Assembly (NCBI GenBank): GCA_018062785.1
Contig: JAGORO010000012.1
Coordinates: 1-35,253 of the forward strand
Length of the DNA: 35,253 bases
Origin: Candidatus Saccharimonadota bacterium
GTDB taxonomy: Bacteria > Patescibacteriota > Saccharimonadia > Saccharimonadales > UBA4665
Direction: 5' to 3'
Positions 10,390 through 17,607 of this stretch are shown here, in pieces; the stretch's first letter is position 1, and each line of letters starts with the position of its first letter. A program made the position numbers and the translations under genes. The notes beneath the pieces are model-generated. The model ran no database searches and was not told where the DNA came from. It saw only the letters and a program-made list of their open reading frames with translations.

Positions 10390-10418
10390 ATGATACGCCT
10401 CACAAAACCAACTTACAA
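10390..10418 (-). promoter_or_regulatory. Promoter of the 171-residue orphan
   Basis: On the minus strand TTGTAA (10418-10413) and TATCAT (10395-10390) are separated by 17 bp, a normal spacing. The transcript would carry a leader of about 25 nt with the AAGGA ribosome site. Confidence 0.55.
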
Positions 10419-10452
10419 TACAAAAAAGTGTCAAAAAAATGTTGCCAATTTC

Positions 10453-11598
10453 TTAAGAACCGAACCGCTTAGCAAGTACACTCGCCAAAGTAGAGCGCAT
10501 ATTTTTTCGGAAGTTTTCGGCCGAAAACTTTTGCGCAAACGCTCGTACCGCCGCAGAGCTGTAACTGCTGTCATCGAAACGAGACAAGACGATTGCAAGA
10601 GACTTTGCAGTTTGTTCGTCGAAGAATTCCCCAGTGGTGCCTGGCTTAATATAATCAAGCGCCCCACCCGCCTTATACGCAACAACTGGCGTGCCAGCTG
10701 CCATTGCCTCGACAGGTGTAATGCCGAAATCGTCGAGTCCGGGAAATAGTAGGGCATCGTGCGAAGCAAATTCACGCTCGAGCTCATCGTCGGGTACGCG
10801 TCCCAAGAATGTCACGCTACTGCCTGCAAGTTTGCGGAGGCGTTGGTTGTCGGGGCCATCGCCGATCACGGTCAGGGGCAAGCTAAGCCTGGTACAGGCC
10901 ACAACAGCGAGGTCAAAGCGTTTGTAGGGTGTCTGTCTGCCCGAAATAACAAAGCCTCGGCGTTTTAGGTTGCGGTTGGCCGGCTTCTTAAAGCGTTCCA
11001 TCGAGACGGGCGGAAAAACAACCGCACTGTCTCGCCCATAGTACTTTCTGATCTCTTGCTGAATATGCGTCGAGTTAGCGATCAAGAAGTCTGGACGTTG
11101 GGCTGCTCGCAGGTCCCAGCGTCTAAGTGGCCTCACCAACAGCCACAAGCCGACTCGCCCCAAAGGATTTAATAGCCCAAGGCCCGGCCGTTTCATATAC
11201 TCTTCGTAGCGACTCCAATAGTAGTGGGTCGGAGCATGTATGTAGCTAACGTGGAAGGTGCCTTTAGGCACTCGTACGCCCTTTGCCTCGGCACCTGAAC
11301 TCGAAATGACAAGGTCGTAGCCTCGCAAGTCCAGATGTGTAAACCACCAGATTCGTAAGATGGGGATGAACTTGCGTATAAAGCCGAGTGGCTGCAGCCA
11401 GCCCGTCACCACCTTGTCGTCGAGCCGTACCCGCCATTCAGGGGTGCAGTATGAGGTATAAATAGGAGCCTCGGGGAACATCTTGTGTAGCTGTTCGACG
11501 ACGAGTTCGGCGCCGCCACCAATCAGCCAGTCGTGAACGATGGCAACTTTCGGCTGCTTGGACGTTGGACGTTGGACGTTGGACGTTGGACTTTTCAT
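10453..11598 (-). CDS. GT4 family glycosyltransferase (WbaZ-like)
   Basis: A GT-B glycosyltransferase of 381 residues. VAIVHDWLIGGGAE opens the first Rossmann domain, DLVISSSGAEAKGV and SYIHAPTHYYW follow, then SGRQTPYKRFDLAV and GDGPD in the donor domain, and the nucleotide-sugar clamp DDFGITPVEAMAAGTPVVAY. The first residue of the usual E-x7-E pair is Asp here. The HAPTHYYW and PYKR features resemble mannosyl/rhamnosyl transferases of O-antigen loci. The first dozen residues are encoded by a heptanucleotide tandem repeat; the ATG has GAGG eight bases upstream, so the repeat seems to have been taken into the gene. Downstream of the membrane sugar-phosphate transferase on the same strand. Confidence 0.88.
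   Translation of the reverse strand: MKSPTSNVQRPTSKQPKVAIVHDWLIGGGAELVVEQLHKMFPEAPIYTSYCTPEWRVRLDDKVVTGWLQPLGFIRKFIPILRIWWFTHLDLRGYDLVISSSGAEAKGVRVPKGTFHVSYIHAPTHYYWSRYEEYMKRPGLGLLNPLGRVGLWLLVRPLRRWDLRAAQRPDFLIANSTHIQQEIRKYYGRDSAVVFPPVSMERFKKPANRNLKRRGFVISGRQTPYKRFDLAVVACTRLSLPLTVIGDGPDNQRLRKLAGSSVTFLGRVPDDELEREFASHDALLFPGLDDFGITPVEAMAAGTPVVAYKAGGALDYIKPGTTGEFFDEQTAKSLAIVLSRFDDSSYSSAAVRAFAQKFSAENFRKNMRSTLASVLAKRFGS
11558..11592. repeat. Heptanucleotide tandem repeat (TTGGACG)n
   Basis: Four perfect TTGGACG units followed by a fifth with one change. On the minus strand this reads TCCAACG repeats and encodes residues 3-13 of the GT4 protein (Ser-Pro-Thr-Ser-Asn-Val-Gln-Arg type peptide). A second, degenerate array in the opposite orientation lies at 11710. 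Confidence 0.9.
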
Positions 11599-11709
11599 CT
11601 TGTGCGCCTCGCACAGACAACGAGAATTTTCGGCATTGGTCCGAGATCGGTAAACAAAGAAGTAGGTCGTTTACATGCAACCCAAGCATCATGAATTTTT
11701 TTGCTATTG

Positions 11710-11744
11710 TCCATCATCTATCGTCTACCATCCAACGTCTATCT
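11710..11744. repeat. Degenerate heptanucleotide array, inverted relative to the first
   Basis: Five consecutive 7-mers fit TCYAYCR-like variants: TCCATCA, TCTATCG, TCTACCA, TCCAACG, TCTATCT. One unit, TCCAACG, is the exact complement of the TTGGACG register at 11558. The array runs into the stop codon of the sugar-phosphate transferase (11739-11741). The two arrays flank a 117-bp gap. Confidence 0.65.
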
Positions 11745-13163
11745 CGCTCCGATTCTACCAAGTAGCATACGAACAGTTTTGAGCAGGATAATGATGTCCA
11801 TACCAAAGCTCCAGTTTTGGACGTAGTACACATCGAGCTTGCGCCGTTCTTCGTATGGTATGTCACGTCGCCCAGAAACGACAGCTAGGCCCGTAAGGCC
11901 GGATTTGACGCTAAGAATTGTGTGTTTTTTTTGGTGCTTGTCGATTTCTTGTGGAATGAGTGCTCGTGGCCCGACGAGACTAAGGTCGCCACGAACAACG
12001 TTGAAAAGCTGCGGCAGTTCGTCGAGACTGGTCGTCCGTAAAAACTTGCCAATAGGCGTCACGCGGGGGTCTTTATCTAGAAAATCTCCATTGTCTCGGT
12101 AGGTCTTTGCGAGCCCTGGCTTGCCCAAGAGCACAAAGGCTTCCTCGGGGGTAGTGCCATCGTATTTGGCGTACTGGGTGCGGAATTTGTAGAGTTTAAA
12201 TTTAGTATCGAACCGAGTGAGCCGCGTTTGTGAGAAGAACACAGAACCGCTTCGACTCGCCCATACGACCAGAGCCACGAGTAGCATGACTGGACTAGCC
12301 AAAATAAGCGCAAAAACACCTACCGCAATGTCAAAAAGGCGCTTTACCACCCGCCCCCATCCAAAAAGAGCCGTCTGGTGGACGTTAATGACTGGAATTG
12401 AGTTGCGGAAAAGATCGACGTCAATATTTCCAACGTAGAGCTCGCTATTGCCTGGCACGAACTGATATGCCACGTGTCGCTCTTGGGCAAAGTCCAAAAT
12501 CTCGCTGTTTCTTTCCTCGTCGGCATAAATCTCGGTCTGTATGATACCGTGAATATCGCGCGGTTGGGACGCTACAAAAGCTGCAAAGTTACGATACGTC
12601 GGTATATTTTCTGGGGTGGCCTTTCGGTAGCCAACCACACCCAGTATTGTATAGCCAGAAGATCTTGCCGACAGCGAATCGAGCAGCTCGGTAGTGATGG
12701 GTGAGTTACCTACTACCACAAGGTGCGAAAGGCCAACGCCAACGCGAAAAAGGCTACTCCGAATGGTTCGGATGAGTGTTCGAGACGTAACTAGCAGTAA
12801 AAAGGCGATGACAAAACCATATATCGGCACAAGCTTGGCTGGGAAGATAGCATCCATACTCATGTAATCCCAGAAGACCACAAAGAGTAGACCGGTGAAA
12901 GAGCCAATAAATAATCGGCCAATCTCGGCAAATCGCCTTTCGTGGATAGCGGTGCGATATAGGCCGAGTAGGGCGAAGATGCAGATCCAAAACGGCAAAA
13001 GGCCGAGCAATACAACAAGGTACGTGGATACCTTCATAGGAAATGCGACACTTATAGGGCTGGCGGCACGAATTACAAAGGCCGCCAAAAAACCGGCAAG
13101 TAACGCTGCGAGATCGGCAACGACCAAAAAGAATTTATAGAATAACGAAGTGTTGTTCTTCAT
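11739..13163 (-). CDS. Polyprenyl-phosphate sugar-1-phosphate transferase (WcaJ/WbaP-like)
   Basis: The initiating enzyme: transfers a sugar 1-phosphate to undecaprenyl phosphate. 474 residues. The first 130 residues carry four transmembrane helices, then a cytosolic CoA-binding-like domain (VVVGNSPITTELLDSL near 148), a further hydrophobic helix near 275-298, and the C-terminal catalytic domain with KRLFDI, the KFRTQY stretch, DKDPRVTPIGKFLRTTSLDELPQL and RGDLSLVGPRALIP, the well-known PGT signature. It is divergent from the O-antigen ligase-like gene with only 21 bp between the two starts. The first sugar is not predictable. Confidence 0.92.
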   Translation of the reverse strand: MKNNTSLFYKFFLVVADLAALLAGFLAAFVIRAASPISVAFPMKVSTYLVVLLGLLPFWICIFALLGLYRTAIHERRFAEIGRLFIGSFTGLLFVVFWDYMSMDAIFPAKLVPIYGFVIAFLLLVTSRTLIRTIRSSLFRVGVGLSHLVVVGNSPITTELLDSLSARSSGYTILGVVGYRKATPENIPTYRNFAAFVASQPRDIHGIIQTEIYADEERNSEILDFAQERHVAYQFVPGNSELYVGNIDVDLFRNSIPVINVHQTALFGWGRVVKRLFDIAVGVFALILASPVMLLVALVVWASRSGSVFFSQTRLTRFDTKFKLYKFRTQYAKYDGTTPEEAFVLLGKPGLAKTYRDNGDFLDKDPRVTPIGKFLRTTSLDELPQLFNVVRGDLSLVGPRALIPQEIDKHQKKHTILSVKSGLTGLAVVSGRRDIPYEERRKLDVYYVQNWSFGMDIIILLKTVRMLLGRIGAR

Positions 13164-13184
13164 TTATAATAGGTAGTATACCTT
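13164..13184. promoter_or_regulatory. Compact divergent promoter
   Basis: Only 21 bp separate two divergent starts. On the plus strand TATAAT is at 13165-13170; on the minus strand TATACT is at 13180-13175. Predicted leaders are about 8 nt (plus) and 5 nt (minus). The two -10 boxes face each other in this gap, so polymerase binding should be mutually exclusive. Confidence 0.45.
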
Positions 13185-14540
13185 ATGAAGAGAGATAAGA
13201 GACAACCAGCAAAAGCTAGGAACATCCGCGAGTCTATATCTGTGCGCATTGCTAACTACCTCGTCGCCATAGTCTTGGCGCTTGTTCCGTTCCATGCGTT
13301 CCTGACGGTGTGGGCTTCGTCCATGCTGCACGGTGGTTACGACCTACTGCGATTGTGGACACTGGCAGTACTTATCGTACTCACGGCGATTGTGGGCTGG
13401 TGGATGGTGCAAGATAGGGCGCTGTTGCGCTGGCTGGGCGATAATTTTTTGATACGCCTAGCATTGTTGTATAGTTTGCTGACGTTGATTTTGGGCGTCG
13501 TCGCGGTGCTGTTCGGCACGGTAAGCCCGAAGGCTTTCGCAATCGGCGAGTTCCTGAACATCCGGTTTATTTTGTTTTTTGTTTTGGTCGTAGTTGTAGC
13601 GCATAAGTCCGATTGGCTGCTCGAGCGGTGGCGCTTGCTGCTACTTGTTCCCGGTCTTGCAGTAGTGCTGTTTGCGATCTTGCAGTACTTTGCGTTGCCC
13701 ATCACGTTTTTGGGCCATTTTGGGTACGGTCCAGATACGATTCCGGCCTATAGCACCATCAACAATAATAAGGAGTACATTCGCGTCGCATCTACCTTGC
13801 GTGGCCCGAACCCACTCGGTGCGTATCTTGTCATCCTCATTTCTGCACTCGCTGTTTCGCTCAGAGGATACTATTTGAGTGACGTATTTCGCCGAGCCGT
13901 ATACTTATGCCTTGCCTTTGCGGCGCTCCTCTTTTCTTTTTCGCGAAGTGCGTGGCTGGGGGTTGTATTGGCGCTGGTTGTGTACGGCTTTGTTATTGCC
14001 ACATCGAAGCGACTGCGCATCATTTTGGCAATTGTACTCTTGGGTTTTGGTGTTGTGTCGGTTGGTGCATACGCACTTGCTCAACACAACCGGACCGTGC
14101 AAAACGCCATTTTCCATACCGATGATGATTCGACCATTGCCAAAAGTTCCAACGACCAGCGGATCGATGCGCAGGCGGACTCAATCAACCTTGCTGCAGA
14201 CAATGCGTTTGGTATTGGTGTAGGGTCGGCAGGCCCTGCCAGCGTCTATAATCAGCCACACCATGCGGTCATTACCGAAAACTACTTCTTGCAGCTTGCG
14301 CTCGAGGTCGGATGGTCTGGGCTGCTGGTGTTCTTGTTCCTGCTTGCTGGGCTGGCAGGGTATCTCTGGAGTGTACGCGATAAGTTGCTCGCCGTAGCAC
14401 TACTCATGAGTCTCGCGGGTATCACGCTCATAAATCTGCTTTCACACGCTTGGACAGACGAGACACTCGCCTTTACGTGGTGGGGGTTGGCTGGTGTCGC
14501 CGTCGGCACCAGCGCGAGTGTTCGCAAGAAAAGAAAGTAG
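13185..14540 (+). CDS. O-antigen ligase/polymerase-like membrane protein
   Basis: A 451-residue polytopic protein with about 11-12 hydrophobic segments. The family signature is the RGPNPLGAYL segment near residue 204, the FSFSRSAWLG stretch near 249 and the periplasmic loop ending in HHAVITENYFLQLALEVGW near 360-380, as in Wzy_C/WaaL proteins that polymerise or ligate lipid-linked glycans outside the membrane. It is divergent from the initiating transferase and followed by a GtrA protein four bases downstream, so it belongs to the same polysaccharide system. Whether it is the polymerase, the ligase or a protein O-glycosyltransferase cannot be decided by sequence alone. Confidence 0.85.
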   Translation: MKRDKRQPAKARNIRESISVRIANYLVAIVLALVPFHAFLTVWASSMLHGGYDLLRLWTLAVLIVLTAIVGWWMVQDRALLRWLGDNFLIRLALLYSLLTLILGVVAVLFGTVSPKAFAIGEFLNIRFILFFVLVVVVAHKSDWLLERWRLLLLVPGLAVVLFAILQYFALPITFLGHFGYGPDTIPAYSTINNNKEYIRVASTLRGPNPLGAYLVILISALAVSLRGYYLSDVFRRAVYLCLAFAALLFSFSRSAWLGVVLALVVYGFVIATSKRLRIILAIVLLGFGVVSVGAYALAQHNRTVQNAIFHTDDDSTIAKSSNDQRIDAQADSINLAADNAFGIGVGSAGPASVYNQPHHAVITENYFLQLALEVGWSGLLVFLFLLAGLAGYLWSVRDKLLAVALLMSLAGITLINLLSHAWTDETLAFTWWGLAGVAVGTSASVRKKRK

Positions 14541-14544
14541 CACC

Positions 14545-14946
14545 ATGCCGAACCTAAGCCTCAACCGCGCCAAAATCATACAGTTTTTTTGGTTTAACAT
14601 TGGCGGTTTGCTATTTTTTGTTGCAGGCTACGGAGTATTTGCGCTGTTATATGGCGTGCTGCACTGGCATTGGCTGCTCGCTAAAGCATTTGCCGATCTG
14701 ACGGGGTGGTCTTTGAATTACCTAATCCAACACTATGTTGCGTTCGATGGCCGCAAGCATGGTCATGCGCATACACTGAAACGGTACCTTCCTTTTAGTG
14801 GCATGAACTTGTTTATAGATTATGCGATAGTCGGTGGGCTTACAGTGTTGGGCGTGACGCCTTTTCTGGGGCTATGGATCTCGAGTTTGTTTTTTACGGT
14901 TTGGAAGTGGGTCGGGTACAAATATTGGGTATTCAAACCCAGATAG
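14545..14946 (+). CDS. GtrA-like small membrane protein
   Basis: About 133 residues with four hydrophobic segments; NYLIQHYVAF after the second helix and WKWVGYKYWVF at the end fit the GtrA family. It is the second GtrA in the locus but has no GT2 partner beside it. I chose ATG 14545, four bases after the previous stop, over the longer frame starting 17 codons earlier inside the ligase gene. Probably translated together with the upstream gene, helping to move a lipid-linked sugar. Confidence 0.82.
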   Translation: MPNLSLNRAKIIQFFWFNIGGLLFFVAGYGVFALLYGVLHWHWLLAKAFADLTGWSLNYLIQHYVAFDGRKHGHAHTLKRYLPFSGMNLFIDYAIVGGLTVLGVTPFLGLWISSLFFTVWKWVGYKYWVFKPR

Positions 14947-14949
14947 TGG

Positions 14950-14955
14950 CATAAT
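14950..14955 (+). promoter_or_regulatory. Extended -10 box, leaderless start for the LexA-like gene
   Basis: CATAAT preceded by GTGG, with 6 nt to the ATG at 14962; the predicted first transcribed base is the A of the ATG. Confidence 0.5.
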
Positions 14956-14961
14956 GGTGGT

Positions 14962-15480
14962 ATGAACGAAAGCCAAACAAGCGCTCCCCAAGCTAAGACC
15001 ACCTCTGGTAAATCGGCCATCCCAAGCGAAACCGTCCGTCCCACCAAGAAGCAAAAGGAGCTGCTAGAGTTTATCGAAAAGTTTATTGCCCAGCACGGCT
15101 ATAGCCCGAGCTACCGAGAGATTATGAATGGCCTAGACTACCGAGCGGTGGCAACGGTGGCGCAGCATATCCAAAGCTTGATTAGGCGCGGACATTTGCG
15201 CAAGCGCGACCATTCGGCGCGTTCTCTTGAGGTCGTTGCCCCGACGGGTGCGCCCGATTCGCTCGTGCCAACTAATCAAGTGAAGGCTGCTGATGAAAAA
15301 TGGCTCGTCGAGCGAGTTACTCAGCTTTTTGCCGATGTGGAGTCACAGGCAACAGTCACGCAGGAGCAGCTCGGCGATATTCAGATAGTACTCGCCGCGA
15401 TGCGTATTATTGGTCTAGAATCGGCGACGCAGAGTTTTGCTACAAGGCTGACGGAGCTAAAAAAAACACAAGTGGTATGA
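14962..15480 (+). CDS. LexA-type DNA-binding protein lacking the autoprotease domain
   Basis: A 172-residue protein. Residues about 28-95 (TKKQKELLEFIEKFI, HGYSPSYREIMNGLDY, VAQHIQSLIRRGHLRKR) match the LexA winged-helix DNA-binding domain in order. The remaining 75 residues are helical and contain neither the Ala-Gly cleavage site nor the Ser/Lys catalytic dyad of the S24 peptidase, so SOS-type self-cleavage is not expected. The first 25 residues are a polar tail. It is most likely a repressor whose signal-sensing part has been replaced. Predicted leaderless; the next gene starts 7 bases after the stop with a -10 box across the junction. Confidence 0.82.
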   Translation: MNESQTSAPQAKTTSGKSAIPSETVRPTKKQKELLEFIEKFIAQHGYSPSYREIMNGLDYRAVATVAQHIQSLIRRGHLRKRDHSARSLEVVAPTGAPDSLVPTNQVKAADEKWLVERVTQLFADVESQATVTQEQLGDIQIVLAAMRIIGLESATQSFATRLTELKKTQVV

Positions 15481-15481
15481 T
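15476..15481 (+). promoter_or_regulatory. Extended -10 box, leaderless start for the 223-residue protein
   Basis: TATGAT preceded by GTGG, spanning the end of the LexA-like gene; 6 nt before the ATG at 15488, again placing the start on the A of the ATG. Confidence 0.5.
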
Positions 15482-15487
15482 AGAGGT

Positions 15488-16159
15488 ATGTATCAGGTAG
15501 ATCGGCGTGCTCACCGGCATAAAAGGCTCACCAGAATCGTACTCGCTGTGCTCGTCATCTTAGTGATTGGACTCGTCTTATACCTCTTGTTTCACATCCA
15601 AATAACGCCCAAGCAAGAGATTCGCAATACACCACCAGTCAGCACCGCCTACAAGGCAAGCGAAGTCAAGAAAGTGCTCGTCGATAAGCCAGAATTAAAG
15701 CTTGAGCTGCTGGCCGGCTGGAAAGAAATCTCATACGAAAAGAGTCCAACAGCACCAAAATATGGGTTTCGCAATCCCGAAACGGCCCGACAACTCGAGA
15801 TATATATAGACAACCCGCCGGTAAATATGGCGATAAACAAGGCTATCGTGGTTAGTGCATCGGGAGATAGCCTGAGCTACGACGGCGTGTCGGATAACTG
15901 CACAACGTATACTGGGCCACTCAAAGCTGGGCAAACGGGGAATTTGCCGGCAAAATGGCAGGAGACAGACTTTATCTGTGATATGGGCAATTTCCAGCGC
16001 GCAGTGGTGGGGACTGTCTCGAAGGATGGTATAAATTATGTAAATGTGAATGGTCCAACCATTGGCCAGCGCAAAGTGTTTTTGACCTATACCGACAACA
16101 ATAACAACCCAGATTACAGCGTCTTCTACGCGATTTTACGGTCGCTCCACTTTAAATAA
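15488..16159 (+). CDS. Membrane-anchored extracytoplasmic protein, unknown function
   Basis: A 223-residue protein with a basic N-terminus (MYQVDRRAHRHKR), one transmembrane helix at about 17-38, and a soluble domain outside the cell of about 180 residues. That domain is rich in polar and aromatic residues and holds two cysteines (in DNCTTY and DFICDMG) that could form a disulfide. I do not recognise the family; the shape is similar to PsbP-like or surface lipoprotein-like domains often seen on CPR cells, but that is only an impression. It is followed by the cobalamin riboswitch region. Confidence 0.72.
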   Translation: MYQVDRRAHRHKRLTRIVLAVLVILVIGLVLYLLFHIQITPKQEIRNTPPVSTAYKASEVKKVLVDKPELKLELLAGWKEISYEKSPTAPKYGFRNPETARQLEIYIDNPPVNMAINKAIVVSASGDSLSYDGVSDNCTTYTGPLKAGQTGNLPAKWQETDFICDMGNFQRAVVGTVSKDGINYVNVNGPTIGQRKVFLTYTDNNNNPDYSVFYAILRSLHFK

Positions 16160-16261
16160 ATCTCGCATGCTTTCGAGTGGCTCGAGTGGTAAATAATACT
16201 ATATGTAGCGTATGGCCAAGCGTGCTAGACTCTAACTAGTCCAAATAAATTAACAAAATAA

Positions 16262-16398
16262 ATCGGAATCCTGTGAAATTCAGGAGCTGTGCCGCAACTG
16301 TAATGTGTGTGAGGTCTAACCTCTGCACCAAGCCAGACACGATTTTGTAAGACTTCCGAGCAGAAGCATCAAAACATGACACTATGTTGACATGTTTT
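16262..16398 (+). promoter_or_regulatory. Cobalamin riboswitch
   Basis: The conserved cobalamin aptamer core is readable. P3 closes TCGGAA (16263-16268) with TTCCGA (16354-16359). P4 is TCCTG/CAGGA around the TGAAATT loop (16269-16285). The conserved GCCGCAACTGTAA stretch follows at 16291-16303, then the P5 arm (16304-16329) and the B12-box-like AAGCCAGACAC (16330-16340). Downstream an AAAACATG/CATGTTTT hairpin (16371-16398) with a 12-nt loop is in the place of P13 and could make the L5-L13 kissing contact. The P5 arm is unusual: it contains a copy of a palindromic element found twice more at 17.8 kb. A weak TAGACT box near 16226 may be the promoter. Known class; the controlled gene is not. 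Confidence 0.87.
16306..16329 (+). repeat. Palindromic element copy A, in riboswitch P5
   Basis: GTGTGAGGTCTAACCTC (16307-16323) is identical to the consensus of the element seen at 17798 and 17864; the right arm ends TGCACC in place of ACACC. Confidence 0.75.
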
Positions 16399-16406
16399 GG
16401 CGTATA

Positions 16407-16431
16407 ACCCTCGGAAAACGAGGGTATTTTT
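16407..16431 (+). terminator. Riboswitch expression platform: terminator/anti-SD hairpin
   Basis: ACCCTCG and CGAGGGT form a 7-bp stem with a GAAAA loop, followed by A and five Ts that end directly at the ATG (16432). The right arm contains GAGGG seven bases before the ATG, the only candidate ribosome site of the gene. The same hairpin could therefore stop transcription or hide the ribosome site. Confidence 0.75.
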
Positions 16432-17592
16432 ATGTTTACCGCCGAGCGAGTAGCCGAGCAGCTACCAAAAACTGACCAATTTGACCGCTATTTGCGCGAC
16501 TACAACGATACGACCACTTGGTTTGCCGAGGTGCTTGATGGGTCGATGCGTACGCCTTTCGAGTACAACTTTGATGGCCAGGAGCTGTACGCTGATGATG
16601 GTGCGGCGCTCCGGCCGATTTTCGAAGATGCTCTGCAACATGCGGAGCAAATAATCACTAACGAGCCTGTGCTTTCATTCGAGAAGCGTCGCCGACAGCA
16701 CGAACTAGATGAATACGAGGATATGATTGCTATGGCCAAGGGCAGTCAGCCGAACACCATGGTGGTCGTATCTGATTTTCCTGAAGAACTACAGCATGCA
16801 CGCGCGGATGTAGGCGGCTACAATACGACACGCAAACAAACTATGTTGCGCGTTATTTATTGGCAAGATGGTCGCATGCACATGCTGTCACAGAGCTTGG
16901 ACGACTCGAATCGCCATGCTTTGGAGGCACTATATTCGCATATGGGGGCAAATGCGGAGCAGGGTGAATTACTCGGGCAGAGAATCCACGCAAATTTGGA
17001 CACGGAGGATCAAAAATACCTTATTGATCGGCTGACGGGGGTGTACGATCGTGATCTCGAGCAACAGTTCGGGGGGGTGTGGCACGCTGGGCGCAAAGAA
17101 GCAAAGCTCGATACCTTTGCCTTCGCAAAGTCACAACACGATTTGGTCGACAGGTATATTGCGGCAAAACAAACCGGCACACTCTCGAACTATGAAGAAG
17201 TAAATATTTTAGCCACTCTCGATGCGCGGTATGCACGCGCAAAGCAGCCCGAGATTGTCACTGGCAAAGAACAGCTTGTCTGCAGTGCCTTTCGCCCACC
17301 AATACCACTTGCCGTAGAATTACGCGCTATGGGCGATGCTGCACGAGCAACCGGTAAGACATTTAGCGGTTGTGGTGGAACAGTGAGAGCAGGAGAGTCT
17401 AGTGCAGAAAGTCAGATGAACGAACTCGGCTATGGAAATGATGCGGGCGAGAGCAACGATGACGGCGGTGACGGCCTAGGGCCGCTAACATTCAGATGCA
17501 CCGAAGGACATACCAACACACGAAAAAAAGGCCAACTTTTAAAAGAGTGCCATGTGAAGGGCTGCAAGAAGGGTAGTGTAGGCTGCGGGTAG
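16432..17592 (+). CDS. Cobalamin-riboswitch-controlled protein of unknown function
   Basis: A soluble 386-residue protein that I do not recognise. No signal peptide or membrane helix, so it is not a transporter. The body (1-300) is acidic and mostly helical, with repeated charged stretches such as RRRQHELDEYEDMIAMAK. A mid segment VVVSDFPEELQHARADVGGYN and MLRVIYWQDGRMHMLSQSLDD looks like a beta-rich insertion. A low-complexity linker with Gly/Asp/Ser (about 330-350) leads to a Cys/His tail: C356-x3-H360, C373-x4-C378-x6-C385, a possible metal site. The start is fixed by the riboswitch platform. In free-living bacteria this riboswitch class controls B12 synthesis, uptake or B12-independent isozymes; none of those families is visible here. 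Confidence 0.8.
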   Translation: MFTAERVAEQLPKTDQFDRYLRDYNDTTTWFAEVLDGSMRTPFEYNFDGQELYADDGAALRPIFEDALQHAEQIITNEPVLSFEKRRRQHELDEYEDMIAMAKGSQPNTMVVVSDFPEELQHARADVGGYNTTRKQTMLRVIYWQDGRMHMLSQSLDDSNRHALEALYSHMGANAEQGELLGQRIHANLDTEDQKYLIDRLTGVYDRDLEQQFGGVWHAGRKEAKLDTFAFAKSQHDLVDRYIAAKQTGTLSNYEEVNILATLDARYARAKQPEIVTGKEQLVCSAFRPPIPLAVELRAMGDAARATGKTFSGCGGTVRAGESSAESQMNELGYGNDAGESNDDGGDGLGPLTFRCTEGHTNTRKKGQLLKECHVKGCKKGSVGCG

Positions 17593-17598
17593 TATACT
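17593..17598 (+). promoter_or_regulatory. -10 box before the zinc-ribbon gene
   Basis: TATACT preceded by GTAG overlaps the end of the riboswitch-controlled gene and lies 9 nt before the ATG at 17608. It would let the small gene escape riboswitch control. Confidence 0.4.
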
Positions 17599-17607
17599 AC
17601 TAAGACT

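Noticed and set aside
10303-10749. 148-residue plus frame across the orphan promoter and the GT4 3' end
   Set aside because: Antisense to the GT4 gene, no ribosome site and unnatural composition.
11710-11744. CRISPR-like array
   Set aside because: The units are contiguous 7-mers without spacers; no cas genes nearby.
16226-16231. TAGACT as a confident riboswitch promoter
   Set aside because: It has an extended TGC but no -35 and several other AT-rich candidates lie nearby, so it is mentioned only as possible.
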